Source: JAICWP01 sp035252015 (GTDB lineage: Bacteria > Acidobacteriota > Terriglobia > Terriglobales > Acidobacteriaceae). From it: a stretch of 64,000 nucleotides of DNA. The notes under the pieces were generated by a model that did no database searches, was not told the DNA's origin, and saw nothing but the letters and a program-made list of their open reading frames with translations. A program made the position numbers and the translations under genes. Position 1 is the first letter of the stretch; each line of letters opens with the position of its first letter. Positions 19,104-27,951 of the stretch are shown piece after piece. Where the stretch lies: the NCBI GenBank assembly GCA_035252015.1, contig DATFDP010000044.1, forward strand, positions 10,702 through 74,701. Direction: 5' to 3'.

Positions 19104-20111
19104 ATGTCCGATCACACCATGACCCGCCGCAGCGCGCTTTCCCTGCTCGGTTCTGCTGCCATTGCCGCTGCCCTTCCCTTCCCGCTGCTTGCGGACGACT
19201 TTAAGAGCACTGCTCTTCGCCAAACCCTGCCCAAGTTCACCGAGAAATCGCGTTCTTTGCTGCTCAAGCTGATGCAGGACCCAGGCTACAGCGGTCAGAT
19301 CACCGCGGCGGACGCGGACGCTCTTGCGCAAAACGAGGGCACGACCATCGAGGAGTTGATGAGCGAACTGATTCCGCTGGCCCGCAGTTATTCCCATGCT
19401 CCTATTTCTAATTTTTTCGTGGGGTGCTTAGTGCGGGGCGCGAGCGGATGCCTCTACACCGGCGCCAACATCGAGATTCCTGGCCAGTGCCTCGGCTTTG
19501 CTGTTCACGCCGAACAGGCGGCGGTCTCCAACGCCTACATGCATGGCGAGAACGCCGTCACAGCGCTCGCTGTCGGCGGCGCGCCCTGTGGCCATTGCCG
19601 CCAGTTCATCAACGAAGCTTCGCCCGACGGCGAAATTCAGATCTTGAATCCCAACAAGCCCCCAACCAGGCTTTCCGCCATCCTGCCCTCCGCATTCGGC
19701 CCGGCGGCGTTAGGCATGAAGCACGGAGCCTTCCCTATCCGCGAGGCAAATCTGACGCTGGTCTCTCCGGCCGCTGATCCCATTGTCGCGGCAGCCCTGC
19801 AAGCCGCTCGTAATGCCTACGCCCCCTACAGCACTTCTCCATCCGGGGTAGCGATCCGGAGCGCACAAGGCCGGATATTCCGCGGCTCGTACATCGAGAA
19901 CGTGGCCTTCAACCCGAGCCTCTCTCCGCTACAGATTGCGCTGGCGCAGATGATCGCGGCAGGCCAGCATTACTCCGCCATCGCCGAGGTCACGCTCGTG
20001 GAAGTGCAGGGTGCAAAAATCAGTCAGAAGGCCGTGACGGAAACGGTCCTGGGCGCAATCGTGCCCACGGTGAAACTGAAACATGTATTCGCGCACCCAA
20101 CCAGCGCGTAA
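19104..20111 (+). CDS. Tat-exported cytidine deaminase (two-domain type)
   Basis: A 335-residue protein with a twin-arginine signal (TRRSALSLLGSAAIAAA, about residues 7-23). The catalytic domain has the zinc motif HAE (His135, proton shuttle Glu137) and PCGHC (Cys162, Cys165). A second, degenerate deaminase domain follows from about 225 (AAALQAARNAYAPYSTSPSG), as in the Escherichia coli Cdd dimer. The reaction is hydrolytic deamination of cytidine or deoxycytidine to uridine or deoxyuridine. Cytidine deaminases are normally cytosolic, so the signal peptide is the unusual feature. The gene diverges from the queuosine-salvage gene across a 181-base gap and is followed 98 bases later by an MFS carrier. 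ATG chosen because CGGAGA precedes it. Confidence 0.88.
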   Translation: MSDHTMTRRSALSLLGSAAIAAALPFPLLADDFKSTALRQTLPKFTEKSRSLLLKLMQDPGYSGQITAADADALAQNEGTTIEELMSELIPLARSYSHAPISNFFVGCLVRGASGCLYTGANIEIPGQCLGFAVHAEQAAVSNAYMHGENAVTALAVGGAPCGHCRQFINEASPDGEIQILNPNKPPTRLSAILPSAFGPAALGMKHGAFPIREANLTLVSPAADPIVAAALQAARNAYAPYSTSPSGVAIRSAQGRIFRGSYIENVAFNPSLSPLQIALAQMIAAGQHYSAIAEVTLVEVQGAKISQKAVTETVLGAIVPTVKLKHVFAHPTSA

Positions 20112-20209
20112 CTGAATTTTTAAACAAAGTTCCACGGTTACGCCGTCGTGCCAGACTCGGTCGAGCTAAAAGTGGTTTGGTAGACTGGCTGATTACAAGC
20201 GAGGGTCCC

Positions 20210-21568
20210 TTGAATGAAAATTCTCCAGCGCTTGGGGGACCCTCTGCCGCTTTTGCGCCTCGCAAACCTCAGCCTGCGACCGCCGCCACCAGCGTCCGCT
20301 GGTACATGATGGGGCTGGTGGTGGCTACCTCCATCCTCACCTATCTCGATCGTCTCAACCTCAGCATCGCGGGCAAGTACATCCAGGACGAATTCGCCAT
20401 TCCCGTCCGTACCATGGGTTGGATCTTCAGCGCGTTTCTTTTAGGTTATGCGCTGTTTCAGATTCCAGGCGGCTATGCCGCGGACCGGTTCGGCCCACGA
20501 CGCCTGTTTGTAGTTGTGATTACGTCCTGGTCGCTACTGACCGCCGCCACAGCTATCGCCCCTCGCCTACCTCTCGTGCACTGGTTCGGCCTGGCATGGT
20601 CCTTCGCGATTATGCGCTTCCTGATTGGCATCGGCGAGGCGCCCAGTGCACCCGGTTATGCTACGGTGGTGGCCGCCTGGATGGGCAATCGCTACCGCGG
20701 CGTCGGCAGCAGCTTCTCCATGCTCGGCATCGGCCTGGGTGGCGCTTTCACCCCCATCTTTATCGCCTCGGTGATGCAGCATTGGGGATGGCGCGCCTCC
20801 TTCTACATCAGTGGCGCACTGGGGCTGCTGATCGCCATCACCTGGTACTATTTCGCGACGGACCAGCCGGAAACCCACCCCAGCGTCAATTCCGCCGAAC
20901 TGGAATTGATCCGACGCGGTGGCGCCAGCCCTCGCGTCCGGCGCGAAGATACGCCTTGGACGAAAATCTTGACCAGCCGCTCTGTGATTGCCTTGATCCT
21001 CGGGTACTTCTGTCAGGGATTTCCCATTTACTTCTACCACACGTGGTTTTTCATCTATCTGGTGCGCGTGCGAGGATTTTCCCTTATCCAGGGCGGATTC
21101 TGGGCCGCTTGCCCTTACCTGGCGATCGCCATCCTTTCACCCTGCGGCGGCTGGTTCTCCGATTTTGCCGTACGCACAATGGGACGGCGCCTGGGAAGGA
21201 AGGCTGCGGTTTGGCTGGGCATGTCAGGCTCCGCGGTTTTGCTTTGGAGCGGAGGACACACCCCCAACAACTTTGCTGCCATTGCTATGCTCGCCGCCGC
21301 CGCCGGCCTAAACATGTTTGCCGCAGCAACCTTCTGGGCGGCTTGCATTGACCTTTCGCAAAAGCACTCTGGCTCGCTCTCCGGCCTCATGAACACCCTG
21401 GGCAATCTTGGCGGCTGGCTGTCCCCGATTGTGACCGCCTATGTGGCCACCAGGTTCGGGTGGTCTCGTGCCTTGGCTTTGGCTGCCCTGGTCACGCTGG
21501 GGAGTGGCCTCTGCTGGCTCTTTGTTGATGCCAGCAGAAGCATTGACGAGCCTTCCGTCTCGTCCTGA
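20210..21568 (+). CDS. MFS transporter, ACS (anion:cation symporter) type
   Basis: A protein of about 452 residues with some 12 hydrophobic segments. Motifs typical of the anion:cation symporter branch are YLDRLNLSIAGKYIQDEF near helix 1 and GYALFQIPGGYAADRFGPRR between helices 2 and 3. Relatives carry organic anions such as hexuronates, glucarate, tartrate or pantothenate with protons. Given its place after an exported cytidine deaminase, transport of a nucleoside-derived product is possible but not shown. No ATG fits; I prefer TTG at 20210 because GAGGG lies four bases before it, though TTG at 20177 is also open. Phosphoketolase follows after 85 bases on the same strand. Confidence 0.85.
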   Translation: MNENSPALGGPSAAFAPRKPQPATAATSVRWYMMGLVVATSILTYLDRLNLSIAGKYIQDEFAIPVRTMGWIFSAFLLGYALFQIPGGYAADRFGPRRLFVVVITSWSLLTAATAIAPRLPLVHWFGLAWSFAIMRFLIGIGEAPSAPGYATVVAAWMGNRYRGVGSSFSMLGIGLGGAFTPIFIASVMQHWGWRASFYISGALGLLIAITWYYFATDQPETHPSVNSAELELIRRGGASPRVRREDTPWTKILTSRSVIALILGYFCQGFPIYFYHTWFFIYLVRVRGFSLIQGGFWAACPYLAIAILSPCGGWFSDFAVRTMGRRLGRKAAVWLGMSGSAVLLWSGGHTPNNFAAIAMLAAAAGLNMFAAATFWAACIDLSQKHSGSLSGLMNTLGNLGGWLSPIVTAYVATRFGWSRALALAALVTLGSGLCWLFVDASRSIDEPSVSS

Positions 21569-21653
21569 TTTTCTTTGCTGCAGCCTGCGGCACCTTCCCT
21601 TGCCGAGCAGAATCCAACGACGTAGCATTCATATGAATGGTAGGAGTCTATTC

Positions 21654-24050
21654 ATGGCCACAACTGTCGCCGAATCCTCTGGACACCGCGTTTCCGACCG
21701 CCCTCTTAGCTCCCAGGAACTCGAAAAAATGGACGCCTATTGGCGCGCCGCCAACTACCTTTCAGTGGGTCAGATTTACCTTTACGCCAATCCGCTGTTA
21801 CGGGAGCCACTGAAACTCGAACATATTAAGCCGCGTCTGCTCGGGCACTGGGGGACCACTCCAGGGCTCAATTTCATCTATGTCCATGTCAATCGGATCA
21901 TCAAGAAGTATGACCTCAATGCCATTTTCATCACTGGCCCGGGTCACGGCGGCCCCGGAATCGTAGCCAACACCTACTTAGAAGGAACATATACCGAGCT
22001 CTATCCCAACATCCCGCAAAACGAAGACGGAATGCGCAAGCTGTTCAAACAGTTCTCGTTTCCTGGCGGGATTCCCAGCCATGCCGCTCCCGAAACGCCA
22101 GGCTCGATTAATGAAGGCGGAGAACTGGGTTACTCTCTTGCGCATGCGTATGGAGCAGTATTCGACAACCCCAACTTGTTAGCCTGTTGTGTCATCGGCG
22201 ACGGAGAAGCGGAGACGGGCGCTCTGGCCACGAGTTGGCATTCGAACAAATTCCTCAATCCGGCTGGCGACGGTGCCGTTCTCCCCATTCTTCACCTCAA
22301 TGGCTACAAGATTGCCAACCCGACCGTCCTGGGGCGAATGAGCGACGAAGAGCTCACCTATCTGTTCCGCGGCTATGGCTACAAGCCCTTTTTTGTTGAG
22401 GGACAAGAACCGGAAAAGATGCACCAGTCCATGGCTGCAACCCTTGATACCATCGTTGAGGAAATCGGCGGCCTCCAGGAAAACGCCCGGCGCAGCCGCT
22501 CAGACGTGCGTCCCATCTGGCCCATGCTGGTGTTACGCAGCCCCAAGGGCTGGAGTGGCCCCAAGTTCGTGGATGGCAAGCCGGTCGAGGGCACGTGGCG
22601 CGCTCACCAGGTTCCTGTCTCCGACCTCCGGAATCCAGAGCACTTGAGAATTCTGCATGACTGGATGAAGGGCTACCGTCCCGAGGAACTGTTCGATGCC
22701 GCCGGCAAATTCCGGGCAGATTTAGCTGAACTCGCTCCTAAAGGTAATCGCCGCATGGGAGCCAATCCCCACGCCAATGGCGGGCTGCTGCTCAAGAACC
22801 TGGTGATGCCCGATTTCCGCCAGTATGGCGTGAAGGTTGCCAAGCCGGGTGCGGAAACGGCAGAGGCCACAAAGGTTGCAGGCGTGTTCCTTCGGGACGT
22901 GATGAAACTGAATATGGACTCCAGGAACTTTCGCATTGTCGGGCCCGATGAAACCGCCTCGAACCGCCTCGACGCGGTTTTTCAGGTCACCTCCAAGGTC
23001 CTGATGGAACCTATCCTCCCCACTGACGAGGATCTTTCTCATGACGGGCAAGTTGTGGAGATGCTGAGCGAGCACATGTGCCAGGGCTGGCTTGAGGGTT
23101 ATCTCCTGACCGGACGCCACGGCTTATTTTCCTGCTACGAAGCCTTCATTCACATCATCGATTCCATGTTCAACCAGCATGCCAAATGGCTGAAGGTCTC
23201 TCGCAATATTCCCTGGCGGCGGCCCATCGCTTCATTAAATTATCTTTTGACCTCGCACGTCTGGCGCCAGGATCACAACGGGTTCAGCCACCAGGATCCC
23301 GGATTCATTGATTTTGTGGTCAACAAAAAGGCTGAGCTCGTGCGCGTCTACCTTCCGCCCGATGCCAACACTCTGTTGTCCGTTACCGACCATTGTTTAC
23401 GCAGCCGCAACTACGTGAATGTAATTGTAGCCGGCAAACACCCCGCGCCCCAGTGGCTGGATATGGAGGCGGCCATTGAGCACTGTACCAATGGCATTGG
23501 CATCTGGAGTTGGGCCAGTACGGACCAGAACAGCGAGCCGGATGTGGTCATGGCCTGTGCGGGCGATGTTCCTGCACTGGAAACACTGGCCGCTGTAGAT
23601 CTATTACGCCATCATTTTCCAGACATCAAGATTCGGGTCGTGAACGTCGTCGATCTGATGACGTTGCAGCCCAGCTCCGAACATCCTCACGGCCTCAACG
23701 ACCGCGATTTTGATTCCATTTTCACGGTGGACAAGCCAATCATCTTTGCTTATCACGGCTATCCTTGGCTGATCCACCGGCTTACCTACCGCCGGCGCAA
23801 TCACGATAATCTCCATGTGCGCGGCTACAAGGAGGAGGGGACAACCACGACGCCATTCGATATGACTGTGCTCAATGAGCTCGACCGCTATCACCTGGCC
23901 GGCGACGTCGTAGACCGCGTCCCTCGCCTGCAGCGCATTGGCGCTCATTTTAAACAGTATCTTCGTAACCAGTTGGTTGCGCATAAGCAATACATATATG
24001 AGCACGGCGATGATATGCCCGAGATCCGAAACTGGACCTGGCCAGGCTGA
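21654..24050 (+). CDS. xfp: Phosphoketolase
   Basis: A 798-residue thiamine-diphosphate enzyme of the expected family length. It cleaves xylulose 5-phosphate (and often fructose 6-phosphate) with phosphate to acetyl phosphate plus glyceraldehyde 3-phosphate (or erythrose 4-phosphate). Recognisable segments are LLGHWGTTPGLNFIYVH, TGPGHGGPG, FPGGIPSHAAPETPGSINEGGELGYS, CVIGDGEAETG (ThDP-binding GDGE) and SWRQDHNGFSHQDPG-like SHVWRQDHNGFSHQDP in the second half. The ATG at 21654 has TAGGAG at a normal distance; an upstream in-frame ATG at 21633 would add seven residues. The acetate kinase gene starts two bases after its stop, so the pair would convert a pentose phosphate to acetate with one ATP. 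Confidence 0.96.
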   Translation: MATTVAESSGHRVSDRPLSSQELEKMDAYWRAANYLSVGQIYLYANPLLREPLKLEHIKPRLLGHWGTTPGLNFIYVHVNRIIKKYDLNAIFITGPGHGGPGIVANTYLEGTYTELYPNIPQNEDGMRKLFKQFSFPGGIPSHAAPETPGSINEGGELGYSLAHAYGAVFDNPNLLACCVIGDGEAETGALATSWHSNKFLNPAGDGAVLPILHLNGYKIANPTVLGRMSDEELTYLFRGYGYKPFFVEGQEPEKMHQSMAATLDTIVEEIGGLQENARRSRSDVRPIWPMLVLRSPKGWSGPKFVDGKPVEGTWRAHQVPVSDLRNPEHLRILHDWMKGYRPEELFDAAGKFRADLAELAPKGNRRMGANPHANGGLLLKNLVMPDFRQYGVKVAKPGAETAEATKVAGVFLRDVMKLNMDSRNFRIVGPDETASNRLDAVFQVTSKVLMEPILPTDEDLSHDGQVVEMLSEHMCQGWLEGYLLTGRHGLFSCYEAFIHIIDSMFNQHAKWLKVSRNIPWRRPIASLNYLLTSHVWRQDHNGFSHQDPGFIDFVVNKKAELVRVYLPPDANTLLSVTDHCLRSRNYVNVIVAGKHPAPQWLDMEAAIEHCTNGIGIWSWASTDQNSEPDVVMACAGDVPALETLAAVDLLRHHFPDIKIRVVNVVDLMTLQPSSEHPHGLNDRDFDSIFTVDKPIIFAYHGYPWLIHRLTYRRRNHDNLHVRGYKEEGTTTTPFDMTVLNELDRYHLAGDVVDRVPRLQRIGAHFKQYLRNQLVAHKQYIYEHGDDMPEIRNWTWPG

Positions 24051-24052
24051 CC

Positions 24053-25270
24053 ATGAAAATTTTGGTCCTGAATTCAGGCTCATCCAGCCAGAAAAGCTGC
24101 TTGTACGAAATCAACCACTCGCCTCCCTCGGATCCGCCTGCCTGCGTTTGGGCCGGAAAAATCGAATGGCAGGGCGATACCAGCTCGTTGTCGATCAGTG
24201 GCGCGCGAGGACTCGCATACAAGGAACACCTCACCGATACGTCACGCGTCCAGGCACTTGAGGACCTGATTGGCCGGCTTTGGAAAGGACCAGCCGCCGC
24301 CCTGAGCTCGCCATCTGAGCTGGACGTGGTTGGACACCGAATCGTATACGGCGGGGCCGAATACCAAAATCCTGTTCAGGTCACGCCGGAAGTGAAATCA
24401 ACCATCGCCAGCCTGACAGCGTTGGCGCCGCTGCACAGCCGCGCCGAGCTCGAAGGAATGGAGATTGTGGAGCGGCTGTTCGGCTCCATCCCACAGATCG
24501 CCGTCTTCGATACCGCCTTTCACCACACCATGCCGCTCTCCTCGGCCCTCTACCCTGGCCCTTACGAATGGTTCACCCGGGGTATTCGCCGGTTTGGATT
24601 TCACGGCATCAACCACGCATATTGCGCCGAACGCGCTGCGCACTTGCTGCGTCGTGACCTAAGTTCCTTTAGACTCGTCACTTGTCATCTAGGAAACGGA
24701 TGTTCCCTCGCTGCCATCAAAAACGGCCGCAGTATTGATACAACCATGGGCTTCACGCCCCTCGAAGGTCTGATGATGGGCACACGCTCCGGCTCCATCG
24801 ATCCGGGCATTCTCACCTACCTTATGCGACACGACCGTCTGAGCGCAGAACAACTCGACGATCTCTTAAATAGCAAATCGGGGCTGCTGGGCGTCTCGAG
24901 ACGCTCGGCAGATATGCGGGACATTTTGGCCGCCATAAGAACGGGCGACGAGCGCGCGAAACTCGCTTTCGATATTTACATCCACCGCCTGCAGGCCGGA
25001 ATCGGCAGCATGGTTGCTGTGTTGGATGGGCTCGATGCCTTAGTGTTTACGGCCGGTGTAGGCGAAAATTCGCCCGAGGTGCGGTCGGCGTGCTGCAGCA
25101 ATCTGGAATTTCTAGGTCTGAAACTCGATCCCGACAGGAACGCACACAGCCCCGCCGACGCCAACATCGCGGCGCCAAAGTCCCGTGTTCCTGTGCTCGT
25201 GATTCGCGCACAGGAGGACTGGCGAATTGCGCGCGATTGCTGGACTGTCCTGAAAGACAATAAAGATTGA
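24053..25270 (+). CDS. ackA: Acetate kinase
   Basis: A 405-residue ASKHA-fold kinase that interconverts acetyl phosphate plus ADP with acetate plus ATP. The N-terminal LVLNSGSSSQKSCLYE is the conserved ATP/Mg loop. DTAFHHTMP, GFHGINHAY, CHLGNGCSLAAI and the long signature TMGFTPLEGLMMGTRSG, followed by SIDPG, are all intact, as is FTAGVGENSP near the end. It is translationally linked to phosphoketolase, which makes acetyl phosphate. No phosphotransacetylase gene lies nearby, so in this locus acetyl phosphate from phosphoketolase is its likely substrate. Confidence 0.96.
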   Translation: MKILVLNSGSSSQKSCLYEINHSPPSDPPACVWAGKIEWQGDTSSLSISGARGLAYKEHLTDTSRVQALEDLIGRLWKGPAAALSSPSELDVVGHRIVYGGAEYQNPVQVTPEVKSTIASLTALAPLHSRAELEGMEIVERLFGSIPQIAVFDTAFHHTMPLSSALYPGPYEWFTRGIRRFGFHGINHAYCAERAAHLLRRDLSSFRLVTCHLGNGCSLAAIKNGRSIDTTMGFTPLEGLMMGTRSGSIDPGILTYLMRHDRLSAEQLDDLLNSKSGLLGVSRRSADMRDILAAIRTGDERAKLAFDIYIHRLQAGIGSMVAVLDGLDALVFTAGVGENSPEVRSACCSNLEFLGLKLDPDRNAHSPADANIAAPKSRVPVLVIRAQEDWRIARDCWTVLKDNKD

Positions 25271-25358
25271 ACGAGGTCGCTGCATTAGTACTTGCGGCCG
25301 AGCAGGTTTCCCTACCTCATCGCCGACAACCGAACCGAGCCGTTCAGCGAAACTGGCT

Positions 25359-26189
25359 TTATCGACAGGTCGCCCCGGAGGCGGGCTGGAAATAGTTATT
25401 CTGTGCTTCTCTTTGTGACATGAAGTGGCCCCTGGATCTCCGACGGTAACCGTCGTCTCCCGGGCAGTAGTACAAACCTGTGTGGGTGTCCGCCCAGACC
25501 TGTAATTGCGGATTGGTGAGGCGCGCGTGTTGGGGCGTCGTTCCGGAGATGAGAAACTTCACAATTTGGTTCAGCGACAAACTTGGAGAGGTTAGCTCTG
25601 TTAGCGATTCAGGTCGGGCCGCAACAGGCTCTGAGATCCTTTGGGAAGCTTCTCCCCCCGCCCTATCGCCGAGGTGAACAGGCTGAGATTTGGTTGCTGC
25701 CGGCATTTGGCGGAGCAGCGGAGTAGCCGAATCGTCGGCGCGCCAAGCCATCCAGGCGGTTGACACCCAAATGGCAGCCGCGATGGCCAAAATCGGCAAC
25801 TGGCGAGTGCGAAAATTAGCTGCCATCCAGCGCTCGAGCAGTACGTGCCGTGCACGTTGCATGCGAACCACTGCTGCCATCCAGCGCTCGATCAGCACTG
25901 GCTGCATTCGTTGCAGCGGAACTCTCACACCCACCATCAACGCTAGAAGCGGTTGAGTGATAACATTCCAGCGTTTAAGCAGCGCATTGAATGCCTCTCG
26001 ACACCGGGCAGTCCCCGTTGGCGGAGCAAGCGCTAGCCCGGGTCCTTCCAAGCCAAGGATTGACATGCGTTCCTGAGAAACAAACTCGACCCCATTCTGT
26101 TTCCTGCTTCCAGCCGACGCGGGCGGGCATGCATCGTTTGAAATTGGAAACTGCTGCTTAAGAGAGTCAGCCTTGCTCAGGGCGTTCAT
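25359..26189 (-). CDS. Hypothetical single-pass membrane protein with internal repeat
   Basis: A 276-residue protein I cannot name. A polar N-terminus (about 1-85) is followed by a repetitive amphipathic stretch (VLIERWMAAVVRMQRARH / VLLERWMAANF) and one clear transmembrane helix (LPILAIAAAIWVSTAWMAW, about 133-151). After a low-complexity linker the last 60 residues read VWADTHTGLYYCPGDDGY and MSQREAQNNYFQPASG, which resembles the short bacterial module V-W-V-N-T-x-S-G-x-Y-H-x-P-G of unknown function found at the C-terminus of many exported proteins. The topology puts this module outside the cytoplasm. It lies 145 bases downstream of the ExeA-OmpA fusion on the same strand, so the two may cooperate at the envelope. 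Confidence 0.6.
   Translation of the reverse strand: MNALSKADSLKQQFPISNDACPPASAGSRKQNGVEFVSQERMSILGLEGPGLALAPPTGTARCREAFNALLKRWNVITQPLLALMVGVRVPLQRMQPVLIERWMAAVVRMQRARHVLLERWMAANFRTRQLPILAIAAAIWVSTAWMAWRADDSATPLLRQMPAATKSQPVHLGDRAGGEASQRISEPVAARPESLTELTSPSLSLNQIVKFLISGTTPQHARLTNPQLQVWADTHTGLYYCPGDDGYRRRSRGHFMSQREAQNNYFQPASGATCR
25820..25891. repeat. 54-base tandem duplication inside a coding region
   Basis: The 18 bases CTGCCATCCAGCGCTCGA occur identically at 25820-25837 and 25874-25891, a 54-base (18-codon) period, with partial identity through the rest of the unit. It encodes the ERWMAA repeat of the hypothetical membrane protein. This is a recent in-frame duplication rather than a mobile element. 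Confidence 0.75.
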
Positions 26190-26334
26190 CGACTTTTCAC
26201 TTACCTTCCTTGGCAGTGATTGCTAATCGCGGGCGCTGATCCTAGCCTCCGCAGGGAACACCGCAATTGTTCAAAAGCGCCATTCTCAAATAACCTCCTG
26301 GGTGAAGATTCTGCCTTTTCTCAACGGCGCTCGA

Positions 26335-27951
26335 TCACTCTGTCCCCGCCTGGGTAGTCATTCGCAGCGCAACGCTTCGGTTTGCGGCTCGCCCCCCGGA
26401 AGTGCCATTCGACTTAATTGGAAGCGACGATCCGGCGCCAACTGCTTGCAGGCGATTGGGGCGAATCCCATACTCAATCCTAAGAGCGTCCTTCACAGCC
26501 AGCGCTCGGCGGACCGAAAGATCAAGGTTGTACTCCTCGTCGCCGGAGTTGTCGGCGTGGCCTTCAATAATCACATGCGCATCGGGATGATCACGAAGAT
26601 TCTGGGCCACTGTCGCCAGGATCTTGCGGTTCTGGCTGGAAATTGTGGTGTCGCCAACATCAAAGAAGATCAGTTTGGTTGACAGCGCTTCCGTCGAGAG
26701 GTCCGCCAATCGCGACAACTGCGCCAGAGAGGGATCGGTTACGTTCTGCAGGCTGACTTCATTTCCCTGAGATGTCGAAAGCTGTCCTGCAACTGCCAAC
26801 TCCCCTGACCCGGATTGCGCGTTTACTACCCGACTGTTGAGTCGTAGCGCCTTCCACAGGGGCCCTGTTTGAGTAGCAGCCAAAACGCATGCTGTGAACA
26901 AGACAACCAGGAGGACCTGGATGACTGCACCACGCAGGGTCGAAGAAGATCTTCGGACAGCGAGTGAAGTGGGGGCTGGATGATCTGTTGCCGGTTGTTG
27001 TGGTGGCTTGTTCTCGCCCACCACCAGCGGAGGCTGTTGCCCTACCAGAGCGTGCTTCCCAACAGGCTCGGCCGGAACTCTATTTGCGAACAACTCGCTC
27101 CTCACGCGGTCCAGGTCGAAGTCCTTTGCCCCGTCCTCGATGAAGGAGTCATCAATACGCCTGAACCTCTGCGAGAAAGCCCGCAACATGGCATTCATGC
27201 AGAGCGTATTGATGTTACGGGGAATGCCTCCGCTATGTGACCACACCCTCTGTAGCGCAACATCGGTAAACAAATCGCCTCGGCACCCCGCTGTTACCAG
27301 ACGATGGCGAACGTAGTCGCGTGTTTCCGCCATGGCCAGTGGGGTCATTCGCGCGATCATCGAGACCCGTTGACGCAATTGCTGTAGTTCTCGGCTGGCG
27401 AGTGTTGTCACTAGTGCAGGCTGACCCGCCAAAATGACTTGCAGCAACTTTGCCCGACTGCTCTCAAAATTGGACAATTGGCGGAGGGTTTCCAGAATGG
27501 AATTACTTACATTCTGTGCTTCATCAACAACCAGTATGACCCGCTGGCCCGCAGCGGCCGCATCAAGCAACAATTGCTGGAATTCATCGCCCATCTGAGC
27601 GTAGCTTTTTTGAGAGGTGTTGAAATTGTTCCCCAGTTCGCGCAGTACCGATTGCAGCAGTTCGCGCGGGCTGTATTGCTGCTGAAACAGGAAGGCAGTG
27701 CGGGCTGAAGTGCGATACCTCTCCAGGATGCTAAAGAGCAACGTGGTCTTCCCCATTCCAGGTTGTGCGGCCAGCACCTGGAAGCCAAAGCCGCACTCAA
27801 TGCCGCTGATCAAGGTGGCCAATGCTTCTCGATGGGTAGGGCTAAGGAACAGGAATTGGGGATCGGGAGTGACGCCGAATGGACTTTTTGCCAGCCCAAA
27901 GTATTCTAGGATCTGGTCTTCCAGCTTCTTGCTCGGCCCGACTGTGGACAT
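26335..27951 (-). CDS. ExeA/GspA-type AAA ATPase fused to an OmpA domain
   Basis: A 538-residue inner-membrane protein. Residues 1-270 form an ExeA-type AAA ATPase: FGLAKSPFGVTPDP start motif, Walker A QPGMGKTT (Lys68), Walker B VILVVDEAQN (Asp143) and the sensor-like GIPRNINTLCMNAML. A single transmembrane helix (VLLVVLFTACVLAAT) lies at about 340-360. The periplasmic part ends in an OmpA peptidoglycan-binding domain (about 425-535) with IIEGHADNSGDEEYN, LSVRRALAV and NRSVALRM. ExeA/GspA proteins help assemble type II secretion secretins by binding peptidoglycan, usually through a PG_binding_1 domain; OmpA here could serve the same role. No secretin gene is in the window. The start lacks an obvious ribosome site. 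Confidence 0.85.
   Translation of the reverse strand: MSTVGPSKKLEDQILEYFGLAKSPFGVTPDPQFLFLSPTHREALATLISGIECGFGFQVLAAQPGMGKTTLLFSILERYRTSARTAFLFQQQYSPRELLQSVLRELGNNFNTSQKSYAQMGDEFQQLLLDAAAAGQRVILVVDEAQNVSNSILETLRQLSNFESSRAKLLQVILAGQPALVTTLASRELQQLRQRVSMIARMTPLAMAETRDYVRHRLVTAGCRGDLFTDVALQRVWSHSGGIPRNINTLCMNAMLRAFSQRFRRIDDSFIEDGAKDFDLDRVRSELFANRVPAEPVGKHALVGQQPPLVVGENKPPQQPATDHPAPTSLAVRRSSSTLRGAVIQVLLVVLFTACVLAATQTGPLWKALRLNSRVVNAQSGSGELAVAGQLSTSQGNEVSLQNVTDPSLAQLSRLADLSTEALSTKLIFFDVGDTTISSQNRKILATVAQNLRDHPDAHVIIEGHADNSGDEEYNLDLSVRRALAVKDALRIEYGIRPNRLQAVGAGSSLPIKSNGTSGGRAANRSVALRMTTQAGTE

Noticed and set aside
20419..21351. A 310-codon open frame on the same strand within the MFS transporter gene in another frame.
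   Set aside because: It is rich in Arg, Pro and Gly as expected for an out-of-frame reading, and the transporter frame has all family motifs.
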